Below the pieces are notes generated by a model, which saw only the letters and a list, made by a program, of their open reading frames with translations, made no database searches and was not told where the DNA came from. 64,000 nt of DNA, taken from the NCBI GenBank assembly GCA_037127315.1, contig JBBBDQ010001617.1:422001-486000 (forward strand), in the 5' to 3' direction. Within the stretch, counting starts at the first letter, position 1. Every line of letters starts with the position of its first letter. Both the position numbers and the translations under genes were made by a program. This document shows, piece by piece, positions 11,389-22,309 of the stretch. Origin of the DNA: Ascarosepion bandense. Taxonomy: Eukaryota > Mollusca > Cephalopoda > Sepiida > Sepiidae.

Positions 11389-11715
11389 AAAGCCACATGG
11401 CCCACTGGATATAGATGTTGGTCAGTTCCTGTGACATGACCCAAAGAGTTATGAGTTCAATACCAGGCTACAGCAGTAGTGAACAAGTAACTTACAGGGT
11501 TAGGAGATAACTCATGACTTCCAGAAGAAGCATTAGGCAAGGAATGGAATTCATATACCCCAGTGATTGTAATAAAGGATTCAGTTTGACATTCTTAGCA
11601 ACTGAAGAAAGCCGGAGCATACAACAGCCGAAACGTTGTATAAATGGCAAAGATGAAGACAATAATAAATGGCAAAGATGAAGACAATAGTCCAAATAAT
11701 ATAAATATTGAAAAA
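11389..11715 (+). repeat. tRNA-like SINE family C, copy 1
   Basis: The head 'atggcccactgg' resembles an A box, with 'gagttcaataccaggc' as B box about 50 bases on. The body and tail ('gagataactcatgacttcca', 'aaatggcaaagatgaagaca', 'aatccaaa'-like end) match 44052-44345. The tail segment is itself duplicated in tandem (about 11641-11690). Confidence 0.7.
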
Positions 11716-11744
11716 CAACACATTTAGCAATTTTTTTAAAATTG

Positions 11745-11970
11745 CTAAGGAAATTAATGCGGAAAAGGGGCTTGGAAAATTTAACACTCACCAGGACATG
11801 TTGAAGGTAATAGGGTCAGAAGAAAGCTACAAATAACCTACCTAGTGAGCTTGGATAAATGGTTAGCAGAACAGATTAGTCAAGATAACAAAATGGAAAA
11901 TTTAAAGCTACAAAGCTCAGGAAATTGTGAAGAGCCATGATCATCCATGTCCTTAAGGAACATGACATAT
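11745..11970 (+). pseudogene. RTE-like LINE, C-terminal tail fragment 3
   Basis: Frames joined across a few shifts give 'MRKRGLENLTLT', a 'VSLDKWLAEQ'-like stretch and 'LRKL*RAMIIHVLKEHDI', the last residues of the RTE-like LINE protein seen also at 4641, 5945 and 59253. Only the end of the protein is present. It lies immediately after SINE C, whose target-like tail runs into it. Confidence 0.7.
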
Positions 11971-11974
11971 AGAA

Positions 11975-13555
11975 GAACAAGTGCGTTAAATTTGCATACT
12001 CATTTATAAACAAGGATTTAATTAGAGGCCACATGTGCTAGTAGATTTTTTTTTGCATGTAAGGAAATGGTCATGATTATCCCTCTCTTATTTAGCAGGT
12101 TCACTTGCTTGGAGAAAGTAGCTAGAACTAGTTTTTCCTCCTGATACAGTCTGCAAAATGGGACCCCCTATTCTATAATTACTGGGGTTTGTTGTTTTTA
12201 CTATGACCCCCACTTAATGATTATGTGGATACACATTTTCTTTCTTTTGTTTCCCTATATACACTTTAACATAGTGGCTTTGTTCAGTACTTGTTTTTTT
12301 TTTATTCAATATAAAAAGGTATTATTAACCCAGGTCTCCCTAGCAAGGCAGGATGTGATGCAAGGTCGGGTGGTTTAATGTGAGGAACCCGAACACATCC
12401 CCTCTGGGCAAGGACAAAAAAAAAAATTGCTTAGCTCCCACAACCTTTGGTTGTGCTGGCATCAGTACGACTTTCAATCCCCACTTTTTTTAGTCCAGTT
12501 ATTTTCAATTATATTTATAGATTTCCAAGGAATTAATAGATTTTTATTTGTAATCTGACATTATTTTCTTATTTAGTGGATGTACATGTTTGAGTAGATG
12601 ACCGTTTTCAAATTCACTAACAAAAAGAAAAAAAAATTCCCAAAATACTTTCTGCCAATAACCTATTCTTGAATTGACCCCCATTAAAAAAAAAAAAAAA
12701 GTCAAATTGCCCACTTTAGGAAATATGGGTTTAGTAAAAGTGGGTTAACATTGCCTATATAAGGTGAGTAAAAAAAATAAAAATAAAAACAAAACAAATT
12801 TTACACTTTAGCATAACCAGAAAGTAATTTTTGACAGCTTTTATTTTCTTTATTCTGAATTTAAATTTAGCATTTTAGATAAATTAATCTGTCAATTTAA
12901 AAAATTAGCAAGAATGCTGAAGTAATCCATTCAATACAGATGATGAGTCATACATTTGCAAGGCTCCCATCATTACAATTCTATGACTCAACTGACAATG
13001 ACAAATTTCTACCTCAGTTAATGGGTTAAAATAATAGATACAGGCTAAAACTCAGCAGTAGAAATATATTTTCAATACATTCAAGATTGCTTACAGGTTG
13101 GGGAGGAGGTTGACAAGCCAAGACATTAACTAAAAGATTTTATTTTAAGAATTTAAAACTCAAAATAAAAAAAAATAATTTTGCAATCCTCTGCAGAGAA
13201 AGATTTTAAATAATTATGATAATATATCAGATAACTGCTGATCATTCTGATAACAAAATTCCTTAAAAAATAGTAAGCATCAAATCAGTTATCCGGATAA
13301 AAAAAAATATAAAATCAATTATTAGTTTCAATTCTCCTCATCAGTCAAATGACTGGATGAGGTTGTAGGGTTGCTGCATAACTGTGCACCCAACCAGTTT
13401 CCTCCACATTTGGGTTGAAAGCCAGATTGGCATTTCTTCATGTACAGCCAATGTTTTCCAATTTTAAGGCCCAATACTAGCTGCATGTGCAATGTGCATA
13501 CATTAGATTAGGACAGATTGGGAAAGACAGGATAGGCTGATTAGAATAGACCACA
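11975..13555. other. AT-rich sequence; one unclassified GC-richer island
   Basis: Mostly A/T-rich. The 12310-12490 stretch is richer in GC and includes 'gactttcaatccccac', which resembles a pol III B box near the end of a SINE. With no second copy in the window I cannot classify it. Nothing coding is recognised. Confidence 0.4.
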
Positions 13556-13556
13556 C

Positions 13557-14396
13557 AGACAGACGAAGAGCCAGACAGACAAGAGCCAGACCAGACGAAG
13601 AGCCAGACAGACGAAGAGCCAGACAGACGAAGAAGCCAGACAGACGAAGACCAGACAGACGAAGAGCCAGACAGACGAAGAGCCAGACAGACGAAGAGCC
13701 AGACAGACGAAGAGCCAGACAGACGAAGAGCCAGACAGACGAAGAGCCAGACAGACGAAGAGCCAGACAGACGAAGAGCCAGACAGACGAAGAGCCAGAC
13801 AGACGAAGAGCCAGACAGACGAAGAGCCAGACAGACGAAGAGCCAGACAGACGAAGAGCCAGACAGACGAAGAGCCAGACAGACGAAGAGCCAGACAGAC
13901 GAAGAGCCAGACAGACGAAGAGCCAGACAGACGAAGAGCCAGACAGACGAAGAGCCAGACAGACGAAGAGCCAGACAGACGAAGAGCCAGACAGACGAAG
14001 AGCCAGACAGACGAAGAGCCAGACAGACCGAAGAGCCAGACAGACGAAGAGCCAGACAGACGAAGAGCCAGACAGACGAAGAGCCAGACAGACGAAGAGC
14101 CAGACAGACGAAGAGCCAGACAGACGAAGAGCCAGACAGACGAAGAGCCAGACAGACGAAGAGCCAGACAGACGAAGAGCCAGACAGACGAAGAGCCAGA
14201 CAGACGAAGAGCCAGACAGACGAAGAGCCAGACAGACGAAGAGCCAGACAGACGAAGAGCCAGACAGACGAAGAGCCAGACAGACGAAGAGCCAGACAGA
14301 CGAAGAGCCAGACAGACGAAGAGCCAGACAGACGAAGAGCCAGACAGACGAAGAGCCAGACAGACGAAGAGCCAGACAGACGAAGAGCCAGACATA
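13557..14396. repeat. 16-bp-unit minisatellite, about 52 copies
   Basis: The unit 'agccagacagacgaag' repeats head to tail for about 840 bases. The right three quarters are nearly perfect, with one extra C near 14028. The left end (13557-13680) holds degenerate units. Sixteen is not a multiple of three and the unit has no stop in any minus-strand frame. All three frames are therefore open and encode the same cyclic 16-residue peptide (about SSSVWLFVCLALRLSG). This explains the three overlapping 284-310-residue frames at 13477-14417, none of which has gene support. Confidence 0.97.
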
Positions 14397-14608
14397 GACA
14401 GACTCCCATTCTTTCACGTATGAGGGTCCAACAGCTCAGTTCTTAACATCAAATTGCCAGACTATCCATAAGATTTTGATTACAGTGGTGAAGTGTTGTG
14501 CAGAACTAACACTTTTTTGAAGAGCTGAATACAGAGAACTGGTGCACAATATGTCACAATTTCCACAAACATCTCTTCTCGGGTTTTGAATTCAGCATTA
14601 TCCTTTTA

Positions 14609-14740
14609 GACCAGTGGCTACCCAAGGCTATAGGATCTCGTCTGTAACATTATTTACATAAGAGAAGAGTAGCATTTATCTAACCTTTTCCAAGGTTATC
14701 AGCAATGAGAGGAATGTAATGAACTGAAATTCTAACACTG
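14609..14740 (-). repeat. SINE family A, copy e (degenerate)
   Basis: Decayed inverted body: 'ccagtggctacccaaggcta', 'ccttttccaaggttat' and 'atgtaatgaactgaaattct' align with the family A order. Both ends are missing. Confidence 0.6.
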
Positions 14741-14759
14741 CTTAATAATTTATATATTT

Positions 14760-15284
14760 TATAAAAAAGTGAAAGAACAGGGAGATTAAAACCAACAGTT
14801 CATATATTTACTTTTTATAAAGAGTGCTCAATACAAAGTAGAGCTCAATATTGTGATTTTGTTATTACAATAGTTTATAAAAGCATTATATCACTTCACA
14901 AAAATTTTCATGTTTCAGAACTATACTGTTCTTCAGGTGGTATTTTAAAATAAGTGGTGGAAATGATTTATTTAGCAAATATAAGCTGAATTCATGGTTA
15001 TTTAGAAAATTAGGGAGGGGTAGCTGGAAAAAATGCTTGTAGGTGTGTCAATATTGTTCAATCAAAAATGAGAAATAGGTTGAACTATGAAGTTGAAGAT
15101 TTGGGTTACAAAAAGAAACAGTAGCCTGATGTCATGGCATGACACTAATTTTGTCCGAGTAAGATACATGGTGTGACCATACATTATTTAAATGGGTAAA
15201 CAATTTTTAACAGCAGGTTGGATTTCAGGGTTTTTTTTAAAATTTGATTTTGTACTACCTCACAAGTTAAAGAGGCTGGAATGC
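14760..15284. other. AT-rich; short dispersed-repeat block
   Basis: 'agattaaaaccaacagttca' through 'tataaagagtgctca' (14780-14835) recurs near 31762-31820. The rest is unrecognised. Confidence 0.45.
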
Positions 15285-15405
15285 TTAGGTTAGAATTAGT
15301 ATACTAAGTTGTTAAGAAAACCAAATAAGCATTGTACAGGTCATTTATTTTAGTAAATAATTTTTAATTTTAAGTTATATTAGATCATAAGTTATAAACG
15401 AACAA
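15285..15405 (-). repeat. Dispersed repeat R2, inverted relative to 29108-29245
   Basis: 'gttaagaaaaccaaataagc', 'ggtcatttattttagtaaat' and the following A/T block match the reverse complement of 29108-29245. Class unknown. At the second location it forms part of a segment splitting a mariner fossil. Confidence 0.65.
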
Positions 15406-15605
15406 TTTTAATTAAATTTTAGAGAAAAATATTTTCAATATTAACATAAAACCTCCAATTTCTACAAGTCAATAGTGCTTTATTTTTAAAGAAGCTTCAT
15501 TCAGACACAGAGGGTAGATAACATAGACTGACTTAGATATTCTTTTGCTCTATATAATCTCAGCACACACTATGACATTAACACAGATGACAGTGTTATG
15601 TAGAT

Positions 15606-16298
15606 ACTAGCAGTATAGCCCGGCGTTACTCAGGTGTAATGAAAGCTTTAAAACTAATCCATGGTCTCAGAGCTCAGACTTTTTGAACGTTGGCATGAAA
15701 GACTAAAAATCAATAGTTGTTTCCACTTAAACCGTAGACTGAAAGAAAAATGAATGAATGTAAGACAAATTTTGATTTCCTGGTATCGATATCAAATAAG
15801 TTTTTGTTTTGTCGTAAACTGAATTTTGAAGACTAAATACATCTTCTGAGTAAATGGTATCATGGCTGAGACTAAGAACTACAATTATACCTACTTAGAG
15901 CCAAACCTGAAGCAAAAACTAAAATAAAAAGGCTGAAAAAAAAAAAAAAAAAAAAAAAATACAGACATACAGATAAACAGGCACACACAAACACACACAC
16001 ATCTTGCCTTTTATATATAATCGATTTTCTGCACTATTGTAAGAACTGCAACCTTGAAACTTCTGAATATCGTTTCTTATGTCTTTGTCTATGAGTGTAT
16101 CATATTTTATTAAAATCGGACCACTCCTATAACCCAATTTTTTCGATCATCAATATTTATCGGGGGTACCTTGACACAAAACCTAGCTAAAAACATTCGC
16201 AGGCACTTATAGTACAACTGTAAATTTTCAAGAAAATCAATTCAGCCGTTTCGGAGTCTATAGGTAACGGACACACAAAGTTCCATTTATAAGTTTAG
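15606..16298 (+). repeat. R1 dispersed repeat, copy 3 (full length)
   Basis: Starts 'actagcagtatagcccggcg' and ends 'ttccatttataagtttagat'. Both modules are present: the 5' module ending 'catcttgccttttatatata' and the 3' module beginning 'cgattttctgcactattg'. An A run of about 20 bases near 15939 replaces the usual 'aaaaaatacag'. No conserved frame; the open frame 15919-16137 is incidental. Confidence 0.92.
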
Positions 16299-16299
16299 A

Positions 16300-17030
16300 T
16301 GATAGCACAAAATTCCGCACATTTTAAAACTGATAAAATTAGAAAACTAATCCACAAAGAATTCAAAAGTCTAAACCTAAATGTAATAATCAACATTAAA
16401 TTTAAAATGTTGAAACGTTCTTGATGTAACACTGGACTTAGTAAATGATACTTATCAACCATACATAAAACCTAACGAATATCCACCCAAAGTATAATCC
16501 TCCCCAAGTATAATCAAACATGTACCCTCCTCCAGAGAATATGGAAATAGTAAAAACTCTTCAAAAAGTGAAGAAGCATAATAAACAGAGATTTTTATAA
16601 TAATGTACTAAGGAATAGTGGCAATAAAAACTAAGATATCAAATACATAAAAAAAAATATGACTATAACAGAAAAAAAATTTTAGAAAAATCATTTAGTA
16701 TACACCCCTTTTTACCAAATAATTGCACTAAGTTAGGGCTGAAGTTCCTCAATTTAATTCAGAAACATTTCCCTAATAATAATAATAATCCTCTAAGTTA
16801 ACTTTTTAATAAAAATTACCCTTAAATTATGTCATAGTTGTATAAATAATCTAGAAAAATTTACTAAAGTCATAATAAAATGTTAAATCAGCATGTAAAC
16901 AAAAAAAATAAAATAAAATAAATAAAATAAAATACTACAAATTTATGTAATTGTCAAAATCCTAACAAATTCTATTGTGTACCAATGTACTATAATATCA
17001 AATGAAAACCCAACTATTGAAAACATTTAC
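16300..17030. other. AT-rich; one short dispersed block
   Basis: 'cactaagttagggctgaagt' and flanks (16703-16785) recur at 31820-31895. No gene seen. Confidence 0.45.
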
Positions 17031-17440
17031 ATTAGATCTACTAAGAACACTTTTAAGCAGCATTGATATTTGCATTTAACTTCCTTCAAAAATAACACAT
17101 ACTGAAACAAAACATTAGGATGTGGTTTCCAGCTTTTCTCTTTCCCAATCTTCTCACTTTGGTTTCTTTTTTTCTTTTTTTTTCTAATTGGAGTAGATAG
17201 ATCTATCTATCGCCCGGTTCACACTCCACCCACGTCTATAGAACAGGTTAAGAGGCTCATCCCTTGTTCCCTTTTTAGGATGTGGTTTTCGGCTTTCTCT
17301 TTTCCAATCTTTTCACTATTACGTAGCCACCTGCACATCAGTGGCGTTACCACCTTGCTCGGGGTGATACGATTATAAAAAAAAAAATTCCTCTCTGCAT
17401 ATTTTGGAAGTTAAGATACAAACAAAATTTCTTGTATTTG
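17031..17440 (+). repeat. Dispersed repeat R2 segment, split by a LINE 3' end
   Basis: 'ctaagaacacttttaagcag' and the following 75 bases match 28973-29040. The match then resumes at 17398 ('atattttggaagttaagata') matching 29047 on. The 17119-17396 piece in between is the LINE end described separately, so the 28973 copy shows the empty site. Confidence 0.65.
17119..17396 (+). mobile_element. LINE 3'-end fragment (family L3), inserted in R2
   Basis: Matches 30485-30750 throughout, including 'cgcccggttcacactccacc' and 'gaggctcatcccttgtt', and ends 'cttgctcggggtgatacga' plus an A run. It also shares this terminus with 17796, 45205 and 60708. It contains an internal direct repeat about 159 bases apart ('aggatgtggttttc', 'tctcttttccaatctt'). 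It is the 3' untranslated end of a non-LTR retrotransposon, 5'-truncated and A-tailed. Confidence 0.75.
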
Positions 17441-17571
17441 GAAAGAAATTGGACACAGCCAAGTAATTCACCTTGCCCTCTCTAATGCCACAAAAACGAT
17501 TTGCATCCAAAATGAAATGGAAGAATAACCAAAGAACAAAAAGACTTACAGAAAGTGGCAGATAAATTGAC

Positions 17572-17573
<2 letters not shown>

Positions 17574-17613
<40 letters not shown>
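17574..17613. repeat. 40-base A homopolymer
   Basis: An uninterrupted run of A. It follows no recognised element 3' end. Length may be subject to assembly error. Confidence 0.97.
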
Positions 17614-17616
<3 letters not shown>

Positions 17617-17795
17617 AAGTTTACATAAAACTCAATGTGTAGAATCCAATTCAACAGCAGGTACAACAGGTCAACTTATTCAAGTACCAGTTTACATTAA
17701 GTGAACACTCTAAGTTCAATAACTGTGCTGGGTAGCAAATATATGTCGACCATTATTTCTTTCCCCTGGATACCTCAGACCACATGAAGTGACAT

Positions 17796-18105
17796 GTGCT
17801 ATTAGATTGGAAACTAGGTCACCCATTTACAGTCAAAATAGTCAAATATAGCCACCACTCCTACTCTAGTATTTTCTTTCTCACACTTCCTGTCTGTAGA
17901 TCTCTCTTCCAGTTAATTGCTTCCCCAATAGCTACAATCTCTAAAAGTTTAAATGCAGTGTCAATTGCCACCTTATATCTTCTTGATTCCCTTCTCATCT
18001 TTTCTTCTACATCCCCAGTTGCTTCTTTTTCTTTCTTCTCGCTATAACCCCCTGTGAACAAGTGGCTGCATTAACTTGCTTGGGATGAAACAATTAAAAT
18101 AAATA
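17796..18105 (+). mobile_element. LINE 3'-end fragment (family L3), copy with coding tail
   Basis: Related over its whole length to 45205-45590 and, inverted, to 60708-61075. In the better copies the protein reads 'FFVRTSRL', 'CFP.SYNLQEFK', the C-terminal end of jockey/CR1-like reverse transcriptases. It finishes 'acttgcttgggatgaaaca' followed by A-rich tail. Frame is broken here; the minus frame 17861-18061 over it is a shadow. Confidence 0.7.
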
Positions 18106-18282
18106 AAAATAATTAATTTTTGCCAAGTTTTTACTTTCCTCTGAGGTTTTTCCTTTTATTGCAACTTTAACCCACGCTGTCAATCTCAAGCAATGACCAG
18201 AGAAATCAAATCAAGACCAGAAATCAATGAAATGGTGATGATTAAGTTTGTAAAAATAAAGGGTTTGTATGTTATATGTTAA

Positions 18283-18650
18283 ACTAGCAGTATAGCCCAG
18301 CGTTGCTTGGGTGTAATGAAAGCTTTAAAACTAATCCATGGTCCTGCAGCTCAGACTCTTTGGACGTTGGCACGAAGGACTAAAAAGCAATTGCTGTTTC
18401 CAGGTAAAGCGAAACCATAGACTGAAAGAAAAATGAATGGATGCAAGTCAAATTTTGATTTCCTGGTATCGATATCAAATAAGTTTTTTTTCATCGTAAA
18501 CTGAATTTTGAAGGCTAAATAAGTCCACTGAGTAAATGACATCATGGCTGAGACTAAGAACTACAATTATACCTACTTAGGGCCAAATCCAAAACTAAAA
18601 TAAAAGGGCTGAAAAAAATACAGACATACAGGCACACACAAACATCTTGC

Positions 18651-18687
<37 letters not shown>

Positions 18688-18989
18688 TAAATAAATGTAA
18701 AATCGATTTTCAACCTTACTTTAAGAACTGCAACATTGAAACTTCTGAATATCGTTTCTTATGTCTTTGTCTATGAGTGTATGAAATTTGATTAAAATCG
18801 GACCACTCCTATAACCCAATTTTTTCAATTATCGATATTAATTGAGGGTACCTCGACACAAAACCTAGCTAAGAACACTCGCAGACGCTTATAGTACAAC
18901 TGTGTAAACTTTCAAGAAAATCGGTTTAGCCATTCGAGTCTATAAGTAAACAGACACACAAAGTTCCATTTATAAATAAGTTTAGATAG
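18283..18989 (+). repeat. R1 dispersed repeat, copy 4 (full length, with long TA tract)
   Basis: Begins 'actagcagtatagcccagcg' and ends 'ataaataagtttagatagat'. A TA microsatellite of about 32 bases (18655-18686) sits exactly at the junction of the two modules, as in copies 6 and 7. Non-coding. Confidence 0.93.
18655..18686. repeat. (TA)n microsatellite at R1 module junction
   Basis: TA dinucleotides following 'catcttgcctt'. Confidence 0.95.
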
Positions 18990-19107
18990 ATCTAGATTAG
19001 ATCATACAACTTGGCTTTCTGAAGGGAAAAAGAAATACAAGTTCAAATCACACAGAGTTTAGCCTTTATTTTTAATCACATTTTTTTTAACTTTAGTTCA
19101 CCTAATA

Positions 19108-19270
19108 CAAGGCCCAAGAGCCACTCAAGGGAGGGGACTACTGAGTGAGATAAGTGCATCATGTGAGGATATGTAGGATAGGACTGGACTCTAAGAGGTT
19201 AAAATTGTAGTGGTCAGTGAAGCACCCCCTGGAGAGTGTTCCACAAAATAACAATCCTGATGAAGGAAAT
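19108..19270 (+). repeat. Unclassified dispersed repeat, copy 2
   Basis: Shares 'acaaggcccaagagccactc' and 'tgaggatatgtaggata' with 6335-6480. 'aagaggttaaaattgtagtg' and 'ttccacaaaataacaatcct' resemble 6653-6720, so the repeat may extend across both blocks in that copy. Confidence 0.5.
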
Positions 19271-19700
19271 GATACCAGTATTGTCTACATATTGCTGGCC
19301 TCAGTAAGAGTTGCAAGAAAGAAAAATGATAGCAACCAAAAAACTAAAAGTAAATAATAAAATAATCGTTAATAATCATGCCATTGCTTACTAAAAGCCA
19401 TGCCATAATGCATTTCTATCCCAAAACTGGAAGCCTATTTCAAATCTCATCATTCTCCTAAGAATGAAGATTTTTTTTTCGCTGCTGTCGATGGCTTAAG
19501 AAACTTAAAAGAGTAAAGATTAAGAGTATCATTAATTTGGTTAGAAAAGTTAATCTTTATTTTGGTATATTTTTTTTCTTTACTAAGGTCTTATTACAAT
19601 TAATATATAATTTGGCAGAGATTCAAATCCATTAATTTCTACCATGTTAACAAGAGGGTAGAAATTCTAAAGGGCATTTTAATTTTTAAATTATCCATAT
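19271..19700. other. No recognised gene; AT-rich
   Basis: No coding similarity or repeat family recognised. Confidence 0.4.
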
Positions 19701-19762
19701 TGAAACGTTTTTAGTGAAACGTTTTTAGTGAAGCGTTTTTAGTGAAACGTTTTTAGTGAAAC
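19701..19762. repeat. 14-bp tandem repeat, 4.4 units
   Basis: The unit 'tgaaacgtttttag' is repeated four times, with one a-to-g change in unit 3, then a partial unit. Confidence 0.95.
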
Positions 19763-19902
19763 AAGAATCATACCAGAACTAGGAATTCTGGAAAGAAAAT
19801 AGAACGTGTAACAAATAAACATGAAAGTAACATTTTCTTTTAGTATTTAGAAATAAAGTAACTGTTACACTGACCTATTTTATTATAAAAATACCTGGGA
19901 AT

Positions 19903-19940
19903 AAAAAAAAAAAAAAAAAAATTTTTTTTTTTTTTTTTTT
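19903..19940. repeat. A19/T19 palindrome
   Basis: About 19 A immediately followed by about 19 T makes a perfect A/T palindrome, which could also arise from head-to-head joined poly(A) tails. Confidence 0.9.
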
Positions 19941-19976
19941 AAAACCAGTAAAGAATGCTAAGCAGTTAATACACAT

Positions 19977-20768
19977 ACAGGGTATGATGAATAAATTGTC
20001 GTCTAAATCTCATTTTAACAGAAATATTTATCAAAATTACACAACGATATCTTCAAATGCTAAAGAATAAATTAATTCAATAAAACTGATATTGGCTTCA
20101 ACCACTGCCTCCGGACAACATCAGAATCTTCTGCAGCTCTTCTAGATGGTCACCTTGTTAAAGTTGTTAAATACTGCCATAATCTTTACCTTCAGTTCAT
20201 TTTTGCAGTTAAAAAATGAGTTTGTTGGCCTCTCACTCAACTGCACATCACACATAATAATCAAGGGGGTTGCAGTCTGGGGAGTAAGGTGGCCAAATAT
20301 GAAGAGGTGATGGGGTCACACAAATTGTCGTGACTGGGTTTTCGAGCTTGTGTGACATGGTGCAGTCCTGTTGCAAGACTGTCTTTTAGCAGTTACCCTC
20401 TTGACTCAGGGTAGCACTACATTCTCAAAGAACTTGATATAGATCTCCATGCCGAGTGTGAGGCCTTGTAGGAAAACAAATTGAGATATAATGCTACTAT
20501 CATACCTTTGTAATCACCATTAGACTCATTCAACTCTTTCCAAGTTCCCTCTACTCAGATTGACACCCAAATAATGAAATGTTTATATTGGAGCTTTCAG
20601 CATGAATGCCAAATTTCTGGCAGAGTGAATTGCATCATGATGCTCTTTTTCTCATCAACAATGCCCAACTGACCCTACTATAGTGTGAAATAAATAAAAC
20701 CAAAAATAATGCACATGTGCAAATTTAGAAAATGAAATGGCAGCAACTTGCCCATCACATCCTGAATA
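19977..20768 (-). mobile_element. Mariner-like transposon fossil (family M), copy 1
   Basis: Left end 'cagggtatgatgaataaatt'. The right end near 20765 has 'gcccatcacatcctg' preceded by 'cacatgtgcaaatttagaaa', which matches inverted the left end of copy 2 (28905). The element is about 790 bases. The transposase on the minus strand is decayed (20110-20660). Compared with a usual mariner of about 1.3 kb, the N-terminal coding half is missing. Confidence 0.72.
20110..20660 (-). pseudogene. Mariner-like transposase, catalytic region, decayed
   Basis: The minus strand reads, with stops and shifts, 'QDCTMSHK' (around the second catalytic Asp) and 'IWPPYSPDCNPLDYYV' (third Asp, the mariner DxNPLDY signature). 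The following 'EANKLIF' and 'LEELQKI' equal the C-terminal part seen in copy 2. No continuous frame remains. Confidence 0.75.
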
Positions 20769-20769
20769 T

Positions 20770-21390
20770 TTGAATGTTATTTGAATAAATGAAAAATTTT
20801 AATTCTGAAGTAAAAACACAAAAACTTCTCCATGGAAATTCTGTGAAATAAATAAATGAATAAAAATGGACAAATATTACAGGCTTAGCAACAGAAATGC
20901 TACCAACCACTTAGGTGTTTACCAAAAGGTTAAAATTATAAAGGAATTTTCCTTACCTGAAAAGTTTCATCTTCCTAAAATGTAAACAGAGAGCATTTTC
21001 TTTAAACAAATAATTCAATTACTTTTGAAATCTATTTGAAATTTTTTACCCAGACAAATAAATTATGATGAAAAATAAGTGAACATTTGTAAATATAGTT
21101 TGCTCCAGGGGGGTGTGGACCAAAAAAGATAAGTATTGGTACAAAAATTATTTCAAGAGATAGATCTCATTAAATGGTGGCAAAGGTTTGAAATTTGCTC
21201 AATACAAAAACAATACCTTTGAAATAAAAATATGCATTTGGTAAATAGACCAATAATAAAAGACAAATATAGTGGATGAAGAGATATCTGTACAAGTCCC
21301 AAAAGACGTGTCATTTTGATTCATACTTATGGAATTTATTGCATGAACCTATTCATTTCCAAGCTGAGAGCAGGTCATTTATAAAAAGCA
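20770..21390. other. No recognised gene; AT-rich
   Basis: Only chance-length frames. Confidence 0.4.
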
Positions 21391-21925
21391 CTTTACTAGG
21401 GTTAGCACTTGAATTTCTTTACCAAACAACAATGTCAAACTTGTTTACACTTGCACAACTTAAGATAATCTTTGGTTTGATGAGACTAATCAATATTAAA
21501 AACAAAGTCTGTCTGATAGATATACATTTTGAATATCTTAAACAGTTAACCAACTAATCAGAGGAGACCTTACTCTGACAGTATAGACACTATCCTTGTT
21601 GGTAGGGTCAAAGTAGTAGACTTGCTTCTGCTACTATTGACACTGTCAACTCTCTGCCTTTACTAGGGTTAACACTTGAATTTCTTTACCAAACAACAAT
21701 GTCAAACTTGTTTACACTTGCACAACTTAAGATAATCTTTGGTTTGATGAGACTAATCAATATTAAACAAAGTCTGTCTGATAGATATACATTTTGAATA
21801 TCTTAAACAGTTAACCAACTAATCAGAGGAGACCTTACTCTGACAGTATAGACACTATCCTTGTTGGTGGGGTCAAAGTAGTAGACTTGCTTCTGCTACT
21901 ATTGACACTGTCAACTCTCTGCCTT
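21391..21925 (+). repeat. Tandem duplication, 267-bp and about 265-bp units
   Basis: Unit 1 (21391-21657) and unit 2 (21658-21925) differ by only a few substitutions and a 2-base deletion ('ttaaaaacaaag' against 'ttaaacaaag'). The duplication must be recent. The plus frame 21276-21557 lies partly in unit 1, is interrupted in the second unit by the 2-base indel and has no domain. Confidence 0.95.
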
Positions 21926-21982
21926 CGAGCAGAGAGCATTAACCCAGTCGTGGCTCCGCCGAAGAGTAGAATCACGACTGGG
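21915..21982 (+). other. Two adjacent perfect hairpins
   Basis: Hairpin 1 (21915-21936): stem 'ctctctgc'/'gcagagag', 6-base loop 'cttcga'. Hairpin 2 (21943-21982): stem 'cccagtcgtg'/'cacgactggg', 20-base loop. They are separated by six bases. GC content is much higher than the surroundings. No known RNA family recognised. Confidence 0.7.
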
Positions 21983-22083
21983 GAAAGATAGACAAATATT
22001 TTTGGCCAAGCTATATGGCCCGAAAGACCCACATAAAAAGACCTTGTGTCACATTTTGCTTTAAGTGGGGAGGTGACTAAATA

Positions 22084-22306
22084 CTGTCAGTTAAGTGCCA
22101 TACGTGAAACATGCTTGGGCAATCATGTCTCAAAAGAGATATGGCAGAAGATTATCCCGCAGTAGGTTGCCATTGCTTTCTGCGGTAGACTGGTTGCCAG
22201 CCAAGGCTATAGAACCCAATCTGTCCTGTTATTTAACCCATAACTGGAAGGAAGAGACGGATTAATACCTTTCCCAAGGGTATAAGTGAATGCAACGAAT
22301 TCAACC
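22084..22306 (-). repeat. SINE family A, copy f (head truncated)
   Basis: Inverted family A from the tail 'gtcagttaagtgccatacgt' through 'gaagattatcccgcagtagg' to 'gtgaatgcaacgaattcaac'. The tRNA-like head is missing. Confidence 0.88.
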
Positions 22307-22309
22307 AGT

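Noticed and set aside
13557..14396. CRISPR-like array
   Set aside because: Units are contiguous 16-mers without spacers and the DNA is clearly eukaryotic.
13477..14417. Three overlapping 284-310-residue open frames
   Set aside because: They are translations of the 16-bp minisatellite; all three frames give the same repeated peptide.
17861..18061. Charged 66-residue minus frame
   Set aside because: Antisense of an L3 LINE end.
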